This document shows positions 41,447 through 50,903 of a stretch of DNA of 53,375 bases, one piece after another. Each line of letters opens with the position of its first letter. The stretch's first letter is position 1. A program made the translations under genes and the position numbers. Source of the DNA: Candidatus Nanopelagicales bacterium (GTDB lineage Bacteria; Actinomycetota; Actinomycetes; S36-B12; UBA5976); the NCBI GenBank assembly GCA_030834185.1, contig JAURFT010000005.1, forward strand, positions 1 through 53,375. The letters run 5' to 3'. Under the pieces are notes generated by a model, which saw nothing but the letters and a program-made list of their open reading frames with translations, was not told the DNA's origin and searched no databases.

Positions 41447-43987
41447 GTGACTCTAGCGAACTTCACGCAAGCCCAAGCCCAAGCCCGCGCCGCTTTGATT
41501 AAAAATGTGAACTACCAAATTGAGCTAGACCTGCTAGATCATCAGGCAACCCAATTTGGCAGCAAAACCACAGTTGAATTCAGCGCAGCAGCTGGAGCTA
41601 GCACCTGGATAGATCTAATCGCACCAGCGGTTAGCTCAATTGAGCTAAATGGTGAGGCTGTATTGGCTACGGCATTTAATGGATTTCGCATTGAGCTTAC
41701 AAATCTAAAGGCTGAAAATAAACTGGTCATAACTGCTAACTGCGCATACTCAACTACCGGTGAAGGACTGCACCGATTTATTGATCCAGTTGATAATGAA
41801 CGCTACCTATACAGCCAATTTGAAACTGCAGATGCAAGACGCGCATATGCCTGCTTTGATCAACCAGATATTAAAGCTCGCTATTTATTCACCATGAAAG
41901 CACCAAAGCATTGGGTGGTGCTTTCAAACACTGCAACTGAGCCAACCGATGCTGGTGAATTTAACCTCTGGCGGTTTCCAAAAACTGAGATCATCTCTAC
42001 TTATATCACCGCAATTGTGGCGGGTAACTATCACCAAACTCATGACAACTATGTTGGTGAGTTTGGTTCATACCCGCTTCGCGTGCTATGCCGGCAATCA
42101 TTAAAAGATCATCTGAATTACAAGTTTATGTTTGAGACCGTTAAGCATGGCTTTAAAGTTTTTGAGCGCGATTTCAATGTTGGTTATCCGTTTGGAAAAT
42201 ATGACCAAATCTTTGTGCCAGAATTTAATGCTGGTGCAATGGAGAATGCCGGCTGCGTAACGTTCCGCGATGACTACATCTGGCGGGGCAAAGTAACTGC
42301 ATTTGAACATCACTGGCTATCAAATGTAGTGCTGCACGAATTAGCCCATATGTGGTTTGGCAATTATGTAACGATGCAATGGTGGAATGATTTATGGCTT
42401 AATGAGTCATTTGCTGAATGGGCTGCCTACCATGCCCAGCAAGAGCAGCCTGGCTTTAGTGATGCCTGGGTTAATTTCTTAACCACCAGAAAAAGCTGGG
42501 GCTACCGGCAGACGCAGCTGCCATCAACTCATCCAATTGCAACAGATGTATCTGATTTGGAATCGGTCTGGGATAACTTCGATGGCATCTCTTATGCGAT
42601 GGGAGCGTCAGTGCTGCGACAGTTAACTGTGGCAGTGGGTATTGATAAATTCCTTAAGGGATTGCAAATTTATTTTTCTCGTCACGCTTTAGGCAATGCG
42701 AAATTTGAAGATCTGTTGGCTGCAGTTGGGCAAGCTGCTGGAACTGACTTAACGAATTGGGCTGAGGTTTGGATTCGCAAAGCTGGCGTCACCACACTTC
42801 GCACCAGCGCTGAACTTGATGGCGATAACTACAAATCAGTTACCATCAATCAAGAACCACCTGCAGCACCAGCTGGGCTTGAGCCGGTGCTGCGTCCGCA
42901 TAGATTTGCAATTGGTCACTATGACCTAATAAATGGCAAATTGATTCGCACCAAGCAGGAAATGATTGATCTAGCTGGCAGCAGCACAAAAATTGAATCG
43001 CTTACTGCAAGCAAAGTACCAAGCGTGCTGCTGCTTAATGATGATGACTTCACTTTCGCCAAAATTCGCTTAGATCAAAATTCTTGGCGCAATGTAATTG
43101 AGCATTTTGGCAAACTAGAAGACACGTTAGCTCGCGGTTTAATCTGGGATGCAGCGTGGGATGTCACCCGTGATGCTGAAGGCAGCGCGAGCGATTATGT
43201 CTCACTTGCGCTAAATGGTATGGCAAGTGAACCGGATTCCTCAACTATTGCCATAGCTGTTAGAAATTTAAAAACTGCAGTTGATCTGTATGCAAAACCA
43301 GCAAACCAAAATAAATACCGACAACAAATCGCTGGAACATTATTGGAATACGCATTAACAGCACCAGCAAGTTCAGATCACCAGTTGGCATTTGTGCGCG
43401 GACTATGCGCTTTTGCCTCACCAGGCTATGGGCTTGAAGAGCTGATTAATTGGTATCACGGCAGCAGCATTCCAGCTGGATTACAAGTGGATACTGACCT
43501 GCGTTGGACGCTGCTAAATCGAATGGTGCGCCAAGGTGTTGCGGCCCTAAATGAAATTGCAGCTGAGCTAGAAATTGATAACTCCTCTAAAGGGCATGAA
43601 GAATCTGTTCGACTAAAAGCTGCTATTCCAACTGCAACGGCTAAAGCTGAAGCATGGGATTCAATTGTTAATAAATCAGATGCCTCTAACGCAATTGTTG
43701 AGAACACTATTGCTGGCTTTAATGATTATGAGAATCCAGATCTACACGCTGAGTTCATTGCTAAGTACTTTGAAATGTTGCCAACGCTATGGCAAGGAGA
43801 TCGCGGTTATCATGTCGCACAGAACATCACAATTGGGCTTTATCCAATGCCACTGGTTAATAATGAATTAGTAACGGCAACGCAGGCGTTTTTGGCGCAA
43901 GCTGATATTGAGCCAAGTGCGAGAAGATTTGTTAGCGAACAGTTAGCGAATTTAAATCGCGCAATTGCTGCTAGAGCGATTGATTAA
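41447..43987 (+). CDS. pepN: Aminopeptidase N (M1 family)
   Basis: NAGAMENAGCVTFRD, HELAHMWFGNYVTMQWWNDLWLNESFAEW; GTG at 41447 with AGGAAGGA SD preferred over TTG at 41426. Confidence 0.96.
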   Translation: MTLANFTQAQAQARAALIKNVNYQIELDLLDHQATQFGSKTTVEFSAAAGASTWIDLIAPAVSSIELNGEAVLATAFNGFRIELTNLKAENKLVITANCAYSTTGEGLHRFIDPVDNERYLYSQFETADARRAYACFDQPDIKARYLFTMKAPKHWVVLSNTATEPTDAGEFNLWRFPKTEIISTYITAIVAGNYHQTHDNYVGEFGSYPLRVLCRQSLKDHLNYKFMFETVKHGFKVFERDFNVGYPFGKYDQIFVPEFNAGAMENAGCVTFRDDYIWRGKVTAFEHHWLSNVVLHELAHMWFGNYVTMQWWNDLWLNESFAEWAAYHAQQEQPGFSDAWVNFLTTRKSWGYRQTQLPSTHPIATDVSDLESVWDNFDGISYAMGASVLRQLTVAVGIDKFLKGLQIYFSRHALGNAKFEDLLAAVGQAAGTDLTNWAEVWIRKAGVTTLRTSAELDGDNYKSVTINQEPPAAPAGLEPVLRPHRFAIGHYDLINGKLIRTKQEMIDLAGSSTKIESLTASKVPSVLLLNDDDFTFAKIRLDQNSWRNVIEHFGKLEDTLARGLIWDAAWDVTRDAEGSASDYVSLALNGMASEPDSSTIAIAVRNLKTAVDLYAKPANQNKYRQQIAGTLLEYALTAPASSDHQLAFVRGLCAFASPGYGLEELINWYHGSSIPAGLQVDTDLRWTLLNRMVRQGVAALNEIAAELEIDNSSKGHEESVRLKAAIPTATAKAEAWDSIVNKSDASNAIVENTIAGFNDYENPDLHAEFIAKYFEMLPTLWQGDRGYHVAQNITIGLYPMPLVNNELVTATQAFLAQADIEPSARRFVSEQLANLNRAIAARAID

Positions 43988-44061
43988 TCAGAATTGATAA
44001 ATCAAAACTAAAAGTAGCTGAGTTATTGCTGCCGCATCATTTAACGATAAAAGCAGCAGGT

Positions 44062-44313
44062 TTAGTAATTGCTGATCTGAGTTGATTTGCTGCGACCTCG
44101 ACTTGGCGCCCAGATCAAAATCATCAACAGCAACGAGACTGCAAGAGGAATACCACCAAAAATAAGGGCAGCATCACCAATACTCATCACCGTGCCAGGC
44201 TCATCGCCGTCATCACGCTTTGTTGCAGCCGCTGCAGCAGCAAGGTTCAACCAGCTAACACCAAGCGTGGCAGCTAGGTAAATAAAAGCTTTAAGGGATG
44301 TATTCACTCGCAA
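44062..44313 (-). CDS. Small membrane protein of unknown function
   Basis: 83 aa, two hydrophobic segments separated by a KRDDGDEPG linker, basic C-terminus. Confidence 0.7.
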   Translation of the reverse strand: MRVNTSLKAFIYLAATLGVSWLNLAAAAAATKRDDGDEPGTVMSIGDAALIFGGIPLAVSLLLMILIWAPSRGRSKSTQISNY

Positions 44314-44375
44314 AGCCTACCAAGCCTGCTGCAATTTGCTCTACGATTACCTAACAAATAGCAAACGAGGCGAAG

Positions 44376-45269
44376 ATGACCGATTTCATCGATCAGATTA
44401 TCGAAAGCACGCCGCTGCAATTATTAATTTTGCTAATCAGCGCAATTGTGCTTGATCTTGTAATTCGGCGAGTGGTTCGTCGCGCTGTTAAGCGAGCTGT
44501 TGCAAAAGCCGATGCGCGCCGAGATGACGTGCAGCCGGTTGCTACCTCTACCGCTGCGCTTTCGGTGCTTCGAATTAGCGAACGCACTAAACAGCGAGCT
44601 GCGGCAATTGGATCGCTGTTTACTGGAATTACCTCGTTGGTGATCTGGATTGCAACTGTTGTGCTTGGACTGCAGATCATGGGATTTGATCTTCTGCCGC
44701 TAATTGCCTCAGCTGGATTTATTGGTGCGGCAATTTCCTTTGGTGCGCAGCACTCAATACGCGATGTATTAAGTGGTGTTTCCATTATTTTAGAAGATGA
44801 GTTTGGTGTTGGTGACTTTGTTGATGTTGGTCCAGCAATTGGCACAGTGCTAGAAATTGGGCTGCGCACAACCAGATTGCGCGATGCCGCAGGGGTTATC
44901 TGGCATGTTCGAAATGGTGAGATCACTCGCGTAGCGAATCGCTCGCAAGGCTGGATGCTGGCAACAGTTGATCTACCAGTTGTAATTGATACTGATCTAG
45001 CCCAATTGCGCGACGTGGTTGAGATTGTGGCTGCCAAAATGTCAACTGATACCCAGATCAGTAATTGGTTGCTTGGCAGCGTGAAATACGCTGGTGTGGA
45101 ATCTGTAACAGCTGAGACGATTGTGGTGCGAATCTCGGTTAGAACAGTGCCCGATGGCACAGCTGCGGTTTCCCGTGCCCTGCGCGAAGAGCTAACTCGA
45201 GCACTGCTGAAAAGCGGAATTCGGCTATCTCATGGCGGTAGCACTGAGTCATATCCTTCACCGTCTTAA
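44376..45269 (+). CDS. MscS family mechanosensitive ion channel
   Basis: MscS core: GAAISFGAQHSIRDVLSGVSIILEDEFGVGDFVDVG. Confidence 0.93.
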   Translation: MTDFIDQIIESTPLQLLILLISAIVLDLVIRRVVRRAVKRAVAKADARRDDVQPVATSTAALSVLRISERTKQRAAAIGSLFTGITSLVIWIATVVLGLQIMGFDLLPLIASAGFIGAAISFGAQHSIRDVLSGVSIILEDEFGVGDFVDVGPAIGTVLEIGLRTTRLRDAAGVIWHVRNGEITRVANRSQGWMLATVDLPVVIDTDLAQLRDVVEIVAAKMSTDTQISNWLLGSVKYAGVESVTAETIVVRISVRTVPDGTAAVSRALREELTRALLKSGIRLSHGGSTESYPSPS

Positions 45270-45309
45270 CCAATTCGCGCTTTAGCGCAATTAGCTGCAA
45301 ACTTAAGCC

Positions 45310-46839
45310 ATGCGAACTCCATGTGCGGCCGATCTGCCGGTGCTAAAAACTGCCGCTGGTGAGCCAGCGCTTTGTCTAGTAACTGGTGCTACTGGCTATA
45401 TCGGTGGGCGCTTAATTCGCGAGCTGCTGCTAAGTGGCTATCGAGTGCGAGTGCTAGCTCGTGGCGCAGAGCGATTGCGTGATCATGAGTGGATTAACTC
45501 AGTTGAAGTTATAGATGGCGATGCTCGAGATCCCAAGGCATTAGCAGCTGCGCTAGCTGGTGTTGATGTTGCTTACTACTTGCTGCATGCGTTAATGAGC
45601 TCTACTAATTTTGAACAAGAAGAAAACCTCACGGCAGAATTATTTGCAGCTGCTGCAAAATCAAATAACGTTAAACGCATTGTGTATTTAGGTGGATTGG
45701 CTCCAGCACATCAAGAGCTTTCAGATCATTTGCGCTCACGCGTTGAAACTGGACGAATACTGCGTGATTCTGGAGTGCCAACAATTGAGCTGCGTGCTGG
45801 AGTTGTAATTGGTTCAGGCTCAGCATCGTTTGAGATGCTGCGTTATCTAACCGAGCGCTTGCCTGCGATGATCACACCAAAATGGGTTAACACTCGAATC
45901 CAACCAATTGCAGTAAGAGATGTGCTGCGTTATTTAGTTGGGTCAGCAGCAATTGATAGCAGCATCAGTGATGCCTATGACATTGGCGGACCAGACGTAT
46001 TTACTTATGTCCAGATGATGCAGGCATACGCCAAAGCTGCCGGGTTACGAAAACGTATCATTGTGCCAGTGCCAGTGCTAACCCCAAATCTTTCCTCGGG
46101 CTGGGTTGGGCTGGTTACTCCAGTGCCGTTAACGCTAGCTCGACGATTAGTTGAGAGCTTAAAGAACGAAGTTATCTGTAAAGATGATCGAATTCGCAGT
46201 TTAATTCCCGATCCACCACAGGGGCTTACAAATTTTCATGACGCAGTTGAGTTAGCGCTAACTCGAATTAAAGAAGCTGATGTCGCAACCAGATGGACTA
46301 ACGCATCTACCCCAGGCGCCCCATCTGAAGCGTTACCAACAGATCCCGATTGGGCTGGCGGCACGCTTTATTCAGATATCCGAGAAGTGCAATCCAGCGC
46401 AACGCCAGCGCAGCTATGGAAATTTGTGGAAAGTATCGGCGGCGAGCATGGTTATTACACCGCCACATTTGCCTGGGAACTACGCGGCTTTTTAGATCGA
46501 ATTGTTGGCGGTGCTGGGCTGCGTCGTGGCCGCCGCGATGCAGAGCATCTACGCGAAGGTGATGCGCTGGATTTTTGGCGAGTAGAAGCGCTGGAGCGAC
46601 CAAAACTGCTGCGACTTCGAGCTGAGATGAAACTGCCAGGGCTGGCTTGGTTGGAGTTTGTAATTGAGCCCACAGAAACTGGTAGTAAATTAATTCAGCG
46701 CGCGCTGTTTGTACCAAAAGGATTGTTTGGGCATGCGTATTGGTGGAGCATCTCGCCACTTCATGGTTTTGTTTTCCCTGGCATGGCAAAGCACCTAGTT
46801 CAAGCAGCTGAAAAAGCTGCAGCAACAACTACCGTTTAA
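45310..46839 (+). CDS. SDR family NAD(P)-binding protein with C-terminal DUF2867
   Basis: CLVTGATGYIGGRLIRELL Rossmann motif; C-terminal LDFWRVEALERPKLLRLRAEMKLPGLAWLEF. Confidence 0.9.
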   Translation: MRTPCAADLPVLKTAAGEPALCLVTGATGYIGGRLIRELLLSGYRVRVLARGAERLRDHEWINSVEVIDGDARDPKALAAALAGVDVAYYLLHALMSSTNFEQEENLTAELFAAAAKSNNVKRIVYLGGLAPAHQELSDHLRSRVETGRILRDSGVPTIELRAGVVIGSGSASFEMLRYLTERLPAMITPKWVNTRIQPIAVRDVLRYLVGSAAIDSSISDAYDIGGPDVFTYVQMMQAYAKAAGLRKRIIVPVPVLTPNLSSGWVGLVTPVPLTLARRLVESLKNEVICKDDRIRSLIPDPPQGLTNFHDAVELALTRIKEADVATRWTNASTPGAPSEALPTDPDWAGGTLYSDIREVQSSATPAQLWKFVESIGGEHGYYTATFAWELRGFLDRIVGGAGLRRGRRDAEHLREGDALDFWRVEALERPKLLRLRAEMKLPGLAWLEFVIEPTETGSKLIQRALFVPKGLFGHAYWWSISPLHGFVFPGMAKHLVQAAEKAAATTTV

Positions 46840-46848
46840 ACTAAAGCT

Positions 46849-47229
46849 ATGAGCGAGATCAGTGTGCATGAATATCTGGGCTCTGATTTCTTTTATCAAT
46901 TAGCTGAAAAATTTTATGATCGAGTTCAGTTAGATCCAGAACTTAAAGCGCTGTATCCAGAAGCAGATCTAAAACCAGCACAGCAGCGACTTGCGTTGTT
47001 TTTAATTCAATATTGGGGCGGACCCGATACCTATTCAGAGCAACGCGGCCACCCAAGATTGCGTATGCGCCATGAGCCTTATCCAATTAATCACAATATG
47101 CGCGAAAAATGGTTGCACTGCATGCTCGGTGCGTTAGATGAACTGGCACCAGCAGATCCACCTGGTGCAATGATGCGAAAATATTTTGAGCAAGCAGCCC
47201 TAGCTATGGTTAATACGCATATCGAATAA
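46849..47229 (+). CDS. Truncated hemoglobin (group II, GlbO-like)
   Basis: LAEKFYDRVQLDPELKALYPEADL, YWGGPDTYSEQRGHPRLRMRH. Confidence 0.93.
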   Translation: MSEISVHEYLGSDFFYQLAEKFYDRVQLDPELKALYPEADLKPAQQRLALFLIQYWGGPDTYSEQRGHPRLRMRHEPYPINHNMREKWLHCMLGALDELAPADPPGAMMRKYFEQAALAMVNTHIE

Positions 47230-47237
47230 CTTTAAAT

Positions 47238-47900
47238 TTAACGAACTACAGATAGCGGCAATCTTGGACCAGAGTCACCAGGGCGCACATAAAGCGTGCC
47301 ACCAGGAGCTTGCATTCGCTTCCAGCCAGCACAAGTGCCAGTTGTTAGCTGCGCCATTGGCACTGACAGAAAGCCAAGCAAATAGGCAGCATGCAGCACC
47401 CGCAGATTTAGCCCGCCCCAGCCCGCACGCTCCCAGATCTCATTGGCAACGCTCTCGGAAACTTCGCGGCTGGGATTTGCGCCTAGCGATTGCATTTTCA
47501 ATTTAAATTCGGCAATTGCAGTTTGCACTTTTGGAGCTAAATCGCCAGCAATGCCGCGCTCCCCTTGCTGCCATGGTCCCTCTGGCGGTTTAGCGCCTAA
47601 GCCAAATGGTTCAAAGTCCGCAATCAACGGCACCTTTACTGGTTCAGCTTGACTTAATAACTGCGTTAATAACTCATCAACTCGCATCACGTTATCAATT
47701 AACGGAGTAACTGCAAAAGCTGGAAACAAGAAATGCGCAATCACTTTAAACGGCGGCTCAACATAAAAACCAATCGCATCATCTTTAGTGATAACTCGGG
47801 TATAGGCATTTTGATCCCAACGCATGATGCGCTTTAGCAGCGCAACTAACCGCGTGCCATCGCTTGGCTCAAGCTGCGCGATTGTTGGGTAGTTAGCCAC
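47238..47900 (-). CDS. Conserved hypothetical protein
   Basis: 220 aa ORF, good coding character, overlaps the ettA end; no family I can name. Confidence 0.82.
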   Translation of the reverse strand: MANYPTIAQLEPSDGTRLVALLKRIMRWDQNAYTRVITKDDAIGFYVEPPFKVIAHFLFPAFAVTPLIDNVMRVDELLTQLLSQAEPVKVPLIADFEPFGLGAKPPEGPWQQGERGIAGDLAPKVQTAIAEFKLKMQSLGANPSREVSESVANEIWERAGWGGLNLRVLHAAYLLGFLSVPMAQLTTGTCAGWKRMQAPGGTLYVRPGDSGPRLPLSVVR

Positions 47901-49563
47901 GCGTTAACTTTCGATAAGTTGCACGATGTGGTCGAGCAGCTTCAGCACCTAAGCGTTCGATTTTATTTTTTTCATAGCCTTCAAAGTTTCCTTCAAACCA
48001 GAACCATTGCGAATCGCCTTCGTAGGCCAAAATGTGGGTTGCAACTTTGTCCAAGAACCAGCGATCGTGACTGATGACCACAGCGCAGCCTGGAAATTCC
48101 AGCAGCGCATTTTCTAAACTTCCTAAAGTTTCCACATCAAGATCATTAGTTGGCTCATCGAGCAGCAATAGATTTCCGCCCAGCTTTAAAGTTAACGCAA
48201 GATTTAAACGGTTTCGCTCACCACCAGATAAGACCCCTGCTGCTTTTTGTTGATCTGGGCCTTTAAAACCAAATGCGCCAACGTATGCACGCGATGGCAT
48301 CTCAACTTGGCCAACCTTGATGTAGTCAAGGCCATCTGAAACTACTTCCCAAACTGATTTAGCAGCATCAATACCGGCGCGATTTTGATCTACATAGGCA
48401 ATTGAAACTGTCTCGCCAACTTTTATCTCACCGGTATCTGGAGTTTCATTGCCAGTGATCATTTTGAACAGCGTAGTTTTTCCAACACCGTTTGGACCAA
48501 TAACTCCAACAATGCCATTTCTAGGCAGCGAGAAACTCAGCTCATCGATCAGGATTCGCTCACCAAAGCCCTTAGTTAATTTATCAACTTCAACAACTAT
48601 TGATCCCAGTCGCGGACCTGGTGGAATCTGAATTTCTTCAAAATCAAGTTTGCGGAATTTGTCAGCTTCAGCTGCCATCTCTTCGTATTTTGCTAAGCGA
48701 GCTTTACTTTTTGATTGTCGCGCCTTAGGAGAAGAGCGAACCCAATCGAGCTCATCTTGTAATCTTTTGCGCAACTTGACATCTTTTGCACCTTCGACTT
48801 TTAATCGATTCTGTTTGGCTTCAAGATATGTTGAGTAATTACCTTCATATGGATAACAGCGGCCGCGGTCAAGTTCCAAAATCCATTGCGCAACGTTATC
48901 TAGGAAATATCTATCGTGAGTAATGGCAATTACTGTTCCTGGATATTTTTCTAGATGTTGCTCAAGCCATAACACGCTCTCAGCATCTAAATGGTTAGTT
49001 GGCTCATCAAGTAGTAATAGATCAGGTTGTTTTAAAAGTAGCTGACACAGCGCAACTCGGCGCTTCTCGCCACCAGAAAGCACGCTGACATCTGCATCAC
49101 CTGGTGGGCAGCGCAGCGCATCCATGGCTTGCTCAATCTGGGAATCTAAATCCCAAGCATTTCGGTGATCTAGCGCTTCTTGTAATTTGCCCATCTCAGC
49201 TAACAACGTTTCGTAATCAGCTTCCGGATCTGCCAGCGCGGCTGAGATCTCATTGAATCGATCCAGCATCTGCTTGGTCTCACCCATGCCCAGCTCAACG
49301 TTCTCAAGCACAGTTTTAGTTTCATCAAGTTTTGGCTCTTGCTCCAAAATTCCAACCGAGTAGCCAGGAGTTAAAAACGCTTCACCATTAGAGACAGTTT
49401 CAGTGCCAGCCATGATTCGCAGCAGCGTTGATTTACCAGATCCGTTCGGACCCACCACGCCAATTTTGGCGCCAGGTAAAAATGCCAGCGTCACGTTATC
49501 AAGCACAACTTTGTCGCCATGTGCTTTTCGAGCTTTTTGTAGGGTATAAATGTATTCAGCCAT
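47893..49563 (-). CDS. ettA: Energy-dependent translational throttle protein EttA (ABC-F)
   Basis: Two ABC modules GPNGSGKSTLLRIMAG and GPNGVGKTTLFKMITG; LSGGEKRRVAL / LSGGERNRLNLA. Confidence 0.96.
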   Translation of the reverse strand: MAEYIYTLQKARKAHGDKVVLDNVTLAFLPGAKIGVVGPNGSGKSTLLRIMAGTETVSNGEAFLTPGYSVGILEQEPKLDETKTVLENVELGMGETKQMLDRFNEISAALADPEADYETLLAEMGKLQEALDHRNAWDLDSQIEQAMDALRCPPGDADVSVLSGGEKRRVALCQLLLKQPDLLLLDEPTNHLDAESVLWLEQHLEKYPGTVIAITHDRYFLDNVAQWILELDRGRCYPYEGNYSTYLEAKQNRLKVEGAKDVKLRKRLQDELDWVRSSPKARQSKSKARLAKYEEMAAEADKFRKLDFEEIQIPPGPRLGSIVVEVDKLTKGFGERILIDELSFSLPRNGIVGVIGPNGVGKTTLFKMITGNETPDTGEIKVGETVSIAYVDQNRAGIDAAKSVWEVVSDGLDYIKVGQVEMPSRAYVGAFGFKGPDQQKAAGVLSGGERNRLNLALTLKLGGNLLLLDEPTNDLDVETLGSLENALLEFPGCAVVISHDRWFLDKVATHILAYEGDSQWFWFEGNFEGYEKNKIERLGAEAARPHRATYRKLTRG

Positions 49564-49586
49564 ATCCCTAATCCTACCTGAGCGAG

Positions 49587-50024
49587 CTATGCGGCTGATG
49601 AACTCTGTTCAACGCTCCAATAATCCAGCCCAGCCAGCGGTTCTTGATTTAACTCATCAGTGCTGCGCCGGGTGCGCGTAAAGCTGGCTGTGCCACGCGT
49701 TAAATCATGACCCACGCTAATTGCATCAATCTCAACCGTGGTCCCTTGCCGATCCCCGTTCTCCCAGCGACGAATTCGCATTCGGCCGAACACCAAAATT
49801 GGATCACCTTTGGCGATGCTCAAACTGGCATTTGTCGCAAGTGATCGCCAGCAAGTTACGTTAACAAACATCGCCTCGCCATCAACCCATCTTGCGCTGC
49901 TGCGATCGTATCTGCGCGGATTAACTGCTAGCCGAAAATTAGTAACTAAGGCACCGCTTTCAAGTTCGCGCTGCTGCGGATCTGAAACCACATTTCCTGC
50001 TAGTGAAACTGTTACATCATTCAT
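49587..50024 (-). CDS. ssb: Single-stranded DNA-binding protein
   Basis: MNDVTVSLAGNVVSDPQQRELESGALVTNFRLAVNPRRYD...MFVNVTCWRSLA OB-fold; start set at MNDV. Confidence 0.9.
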   Translation of the reverse strand: MNDVTVSLAGNVVSDPQQRELESGALVTNFRLAVNPRRYDRSSARWVDGEAMFVNVTCWRSLATNASLSIAKGDPILVFGRMRIRRWENGDRQGTTVEIDAISVGHDLTRGTASFTRTRRSTDELNQEPLAGLDYWSVEQSSSAA

Positions 50025-50129
50025 TGCTCCCCCTTGTTGGCTAAGCATGAACCCCGCGGCATCTCAGCGAATGGGTAATTACTAGGTTGTGGATTACTAG
50101 CTGCTGAGGGTTACGGCAGAATACGCCTA

Positions 50130-50205
50130 CCGCTCGTAGCTCAATGGATAGAGCATCCGGTTTCTACCCGGACGGTTGGGGGTTCGAGTCCCTCCGAGCG
50201 GGCCA
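50130..50205 (+). tRNA. tRNA-Arg (anticodon TCT), CCA encoded
   Basis: CCGCTCGTAGCTCAATGGATAGAGCATCCGGTTTCTACCCGGACGGTTGGGGGTTCGAGTCCCTCCGAGCGGGCCA. Confidence 0.95.
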
Positions 50206-50207
50206 AG

Positions 50208-50903
50208 TTATTTTTTTGGCCCAGGTTGCTTTGCGATTGAAATTGTAAAATCGGCAGCATCATTGACTAATTGAATTGAAAAGTCATGATTAATATTGAC
50301 AAACTGCCACTTACCACAAGTTGTTGATCGAGGACCTGATTGATAAATCACTAAATTTGCACCTCGATTAACTAACTGCACTCGGTAATCTGCATCGTAA
50401 GTTACAACTTTAACTCTACCTACTAAGTATTTTCCATTGTATAAACATTTAGACCAATCAGTTTTTGCAACTGCTGCGCTATCAGTAGCTCCAAGGGCAG
50501 CTTCGCGCTCTGCTTGAGATTTGAAAACTGTAACTGTAAATAGCTTTGGCATCTGCCCTAATCCAACAGTGCGCATTAACATTTTGGTGTATTTGGCAGC
50601 TGGTTCAACAGATTGATAGCCGGCAGGAACTTTAAATTTATAACTATGCTTAAAGGGCAAATTTCGATCTTTGCAATATGAACTATCTCTAACTACTGAA
50701 CTAGTAGCTAACCAAACCCAGAATCTATCCATCCGATAAGAAAGCCTTGCGCCACGATTTGCTCTTGAGCACTCAGTTAACTCAACCCGCTCTCCCACTA
50801 CCATGATTAAGTTATCTGATCCACGAATAGGTTCAGCATGTGCAGCTGCGTTGCCTAGGAAAATAAAAGCGCCAATTAAAATTGAGGTCAGAGTTTTACT
50901 CAT
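50208..50903 (-). CDS. Secreted protein of unknown function
   Basis: Signal peptide MSKTLTSILIGAFIFLGNAAAHA; five cysteines after it; 8-nt overlap with the histidine kinase gene. Confidence 0.8.
   Translation of the reverse strand: MSKTLTSILIGAFIFLGNAAAHAEPIRGSDNLIMVVGERVELTECSRANRGARLSYRMDRFWVWLATSSVVRDSSYCKDRNLPFKHSYKFKVPAGYQSVEPAAKYTKMLMRTVGLGQMPKLFTVTVFKSQAEREAALGATDSAAVAKTDWSKCLYNGKYLVGRVKVVTYDADYRVQLVNRGANLVIYQSGPRSTTCGKWQFVNINHDFSIQLVNDAADFTISIAKQPGPKK

Noticed and set aside
41466-41485. CAAGCC triplicate at the pepN start
   Set aside because: Short hexamer repeat within codons for TQAQAQARAA; no sign of a functional repeat array.
44393-45160. 255-aa minus-strand ORF antisense to the mscS gene
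   Set aside because: Ser/Thr/Ile-rich shadow ORF; the sense strand encodes a clear MscS domain.
46307-46828. 173-aa minus-strand ORF antisense to the SDR/DUF2867 gene
   Set aside because: Leu/Gln/His-rich shadow frame; no recognisable motif.
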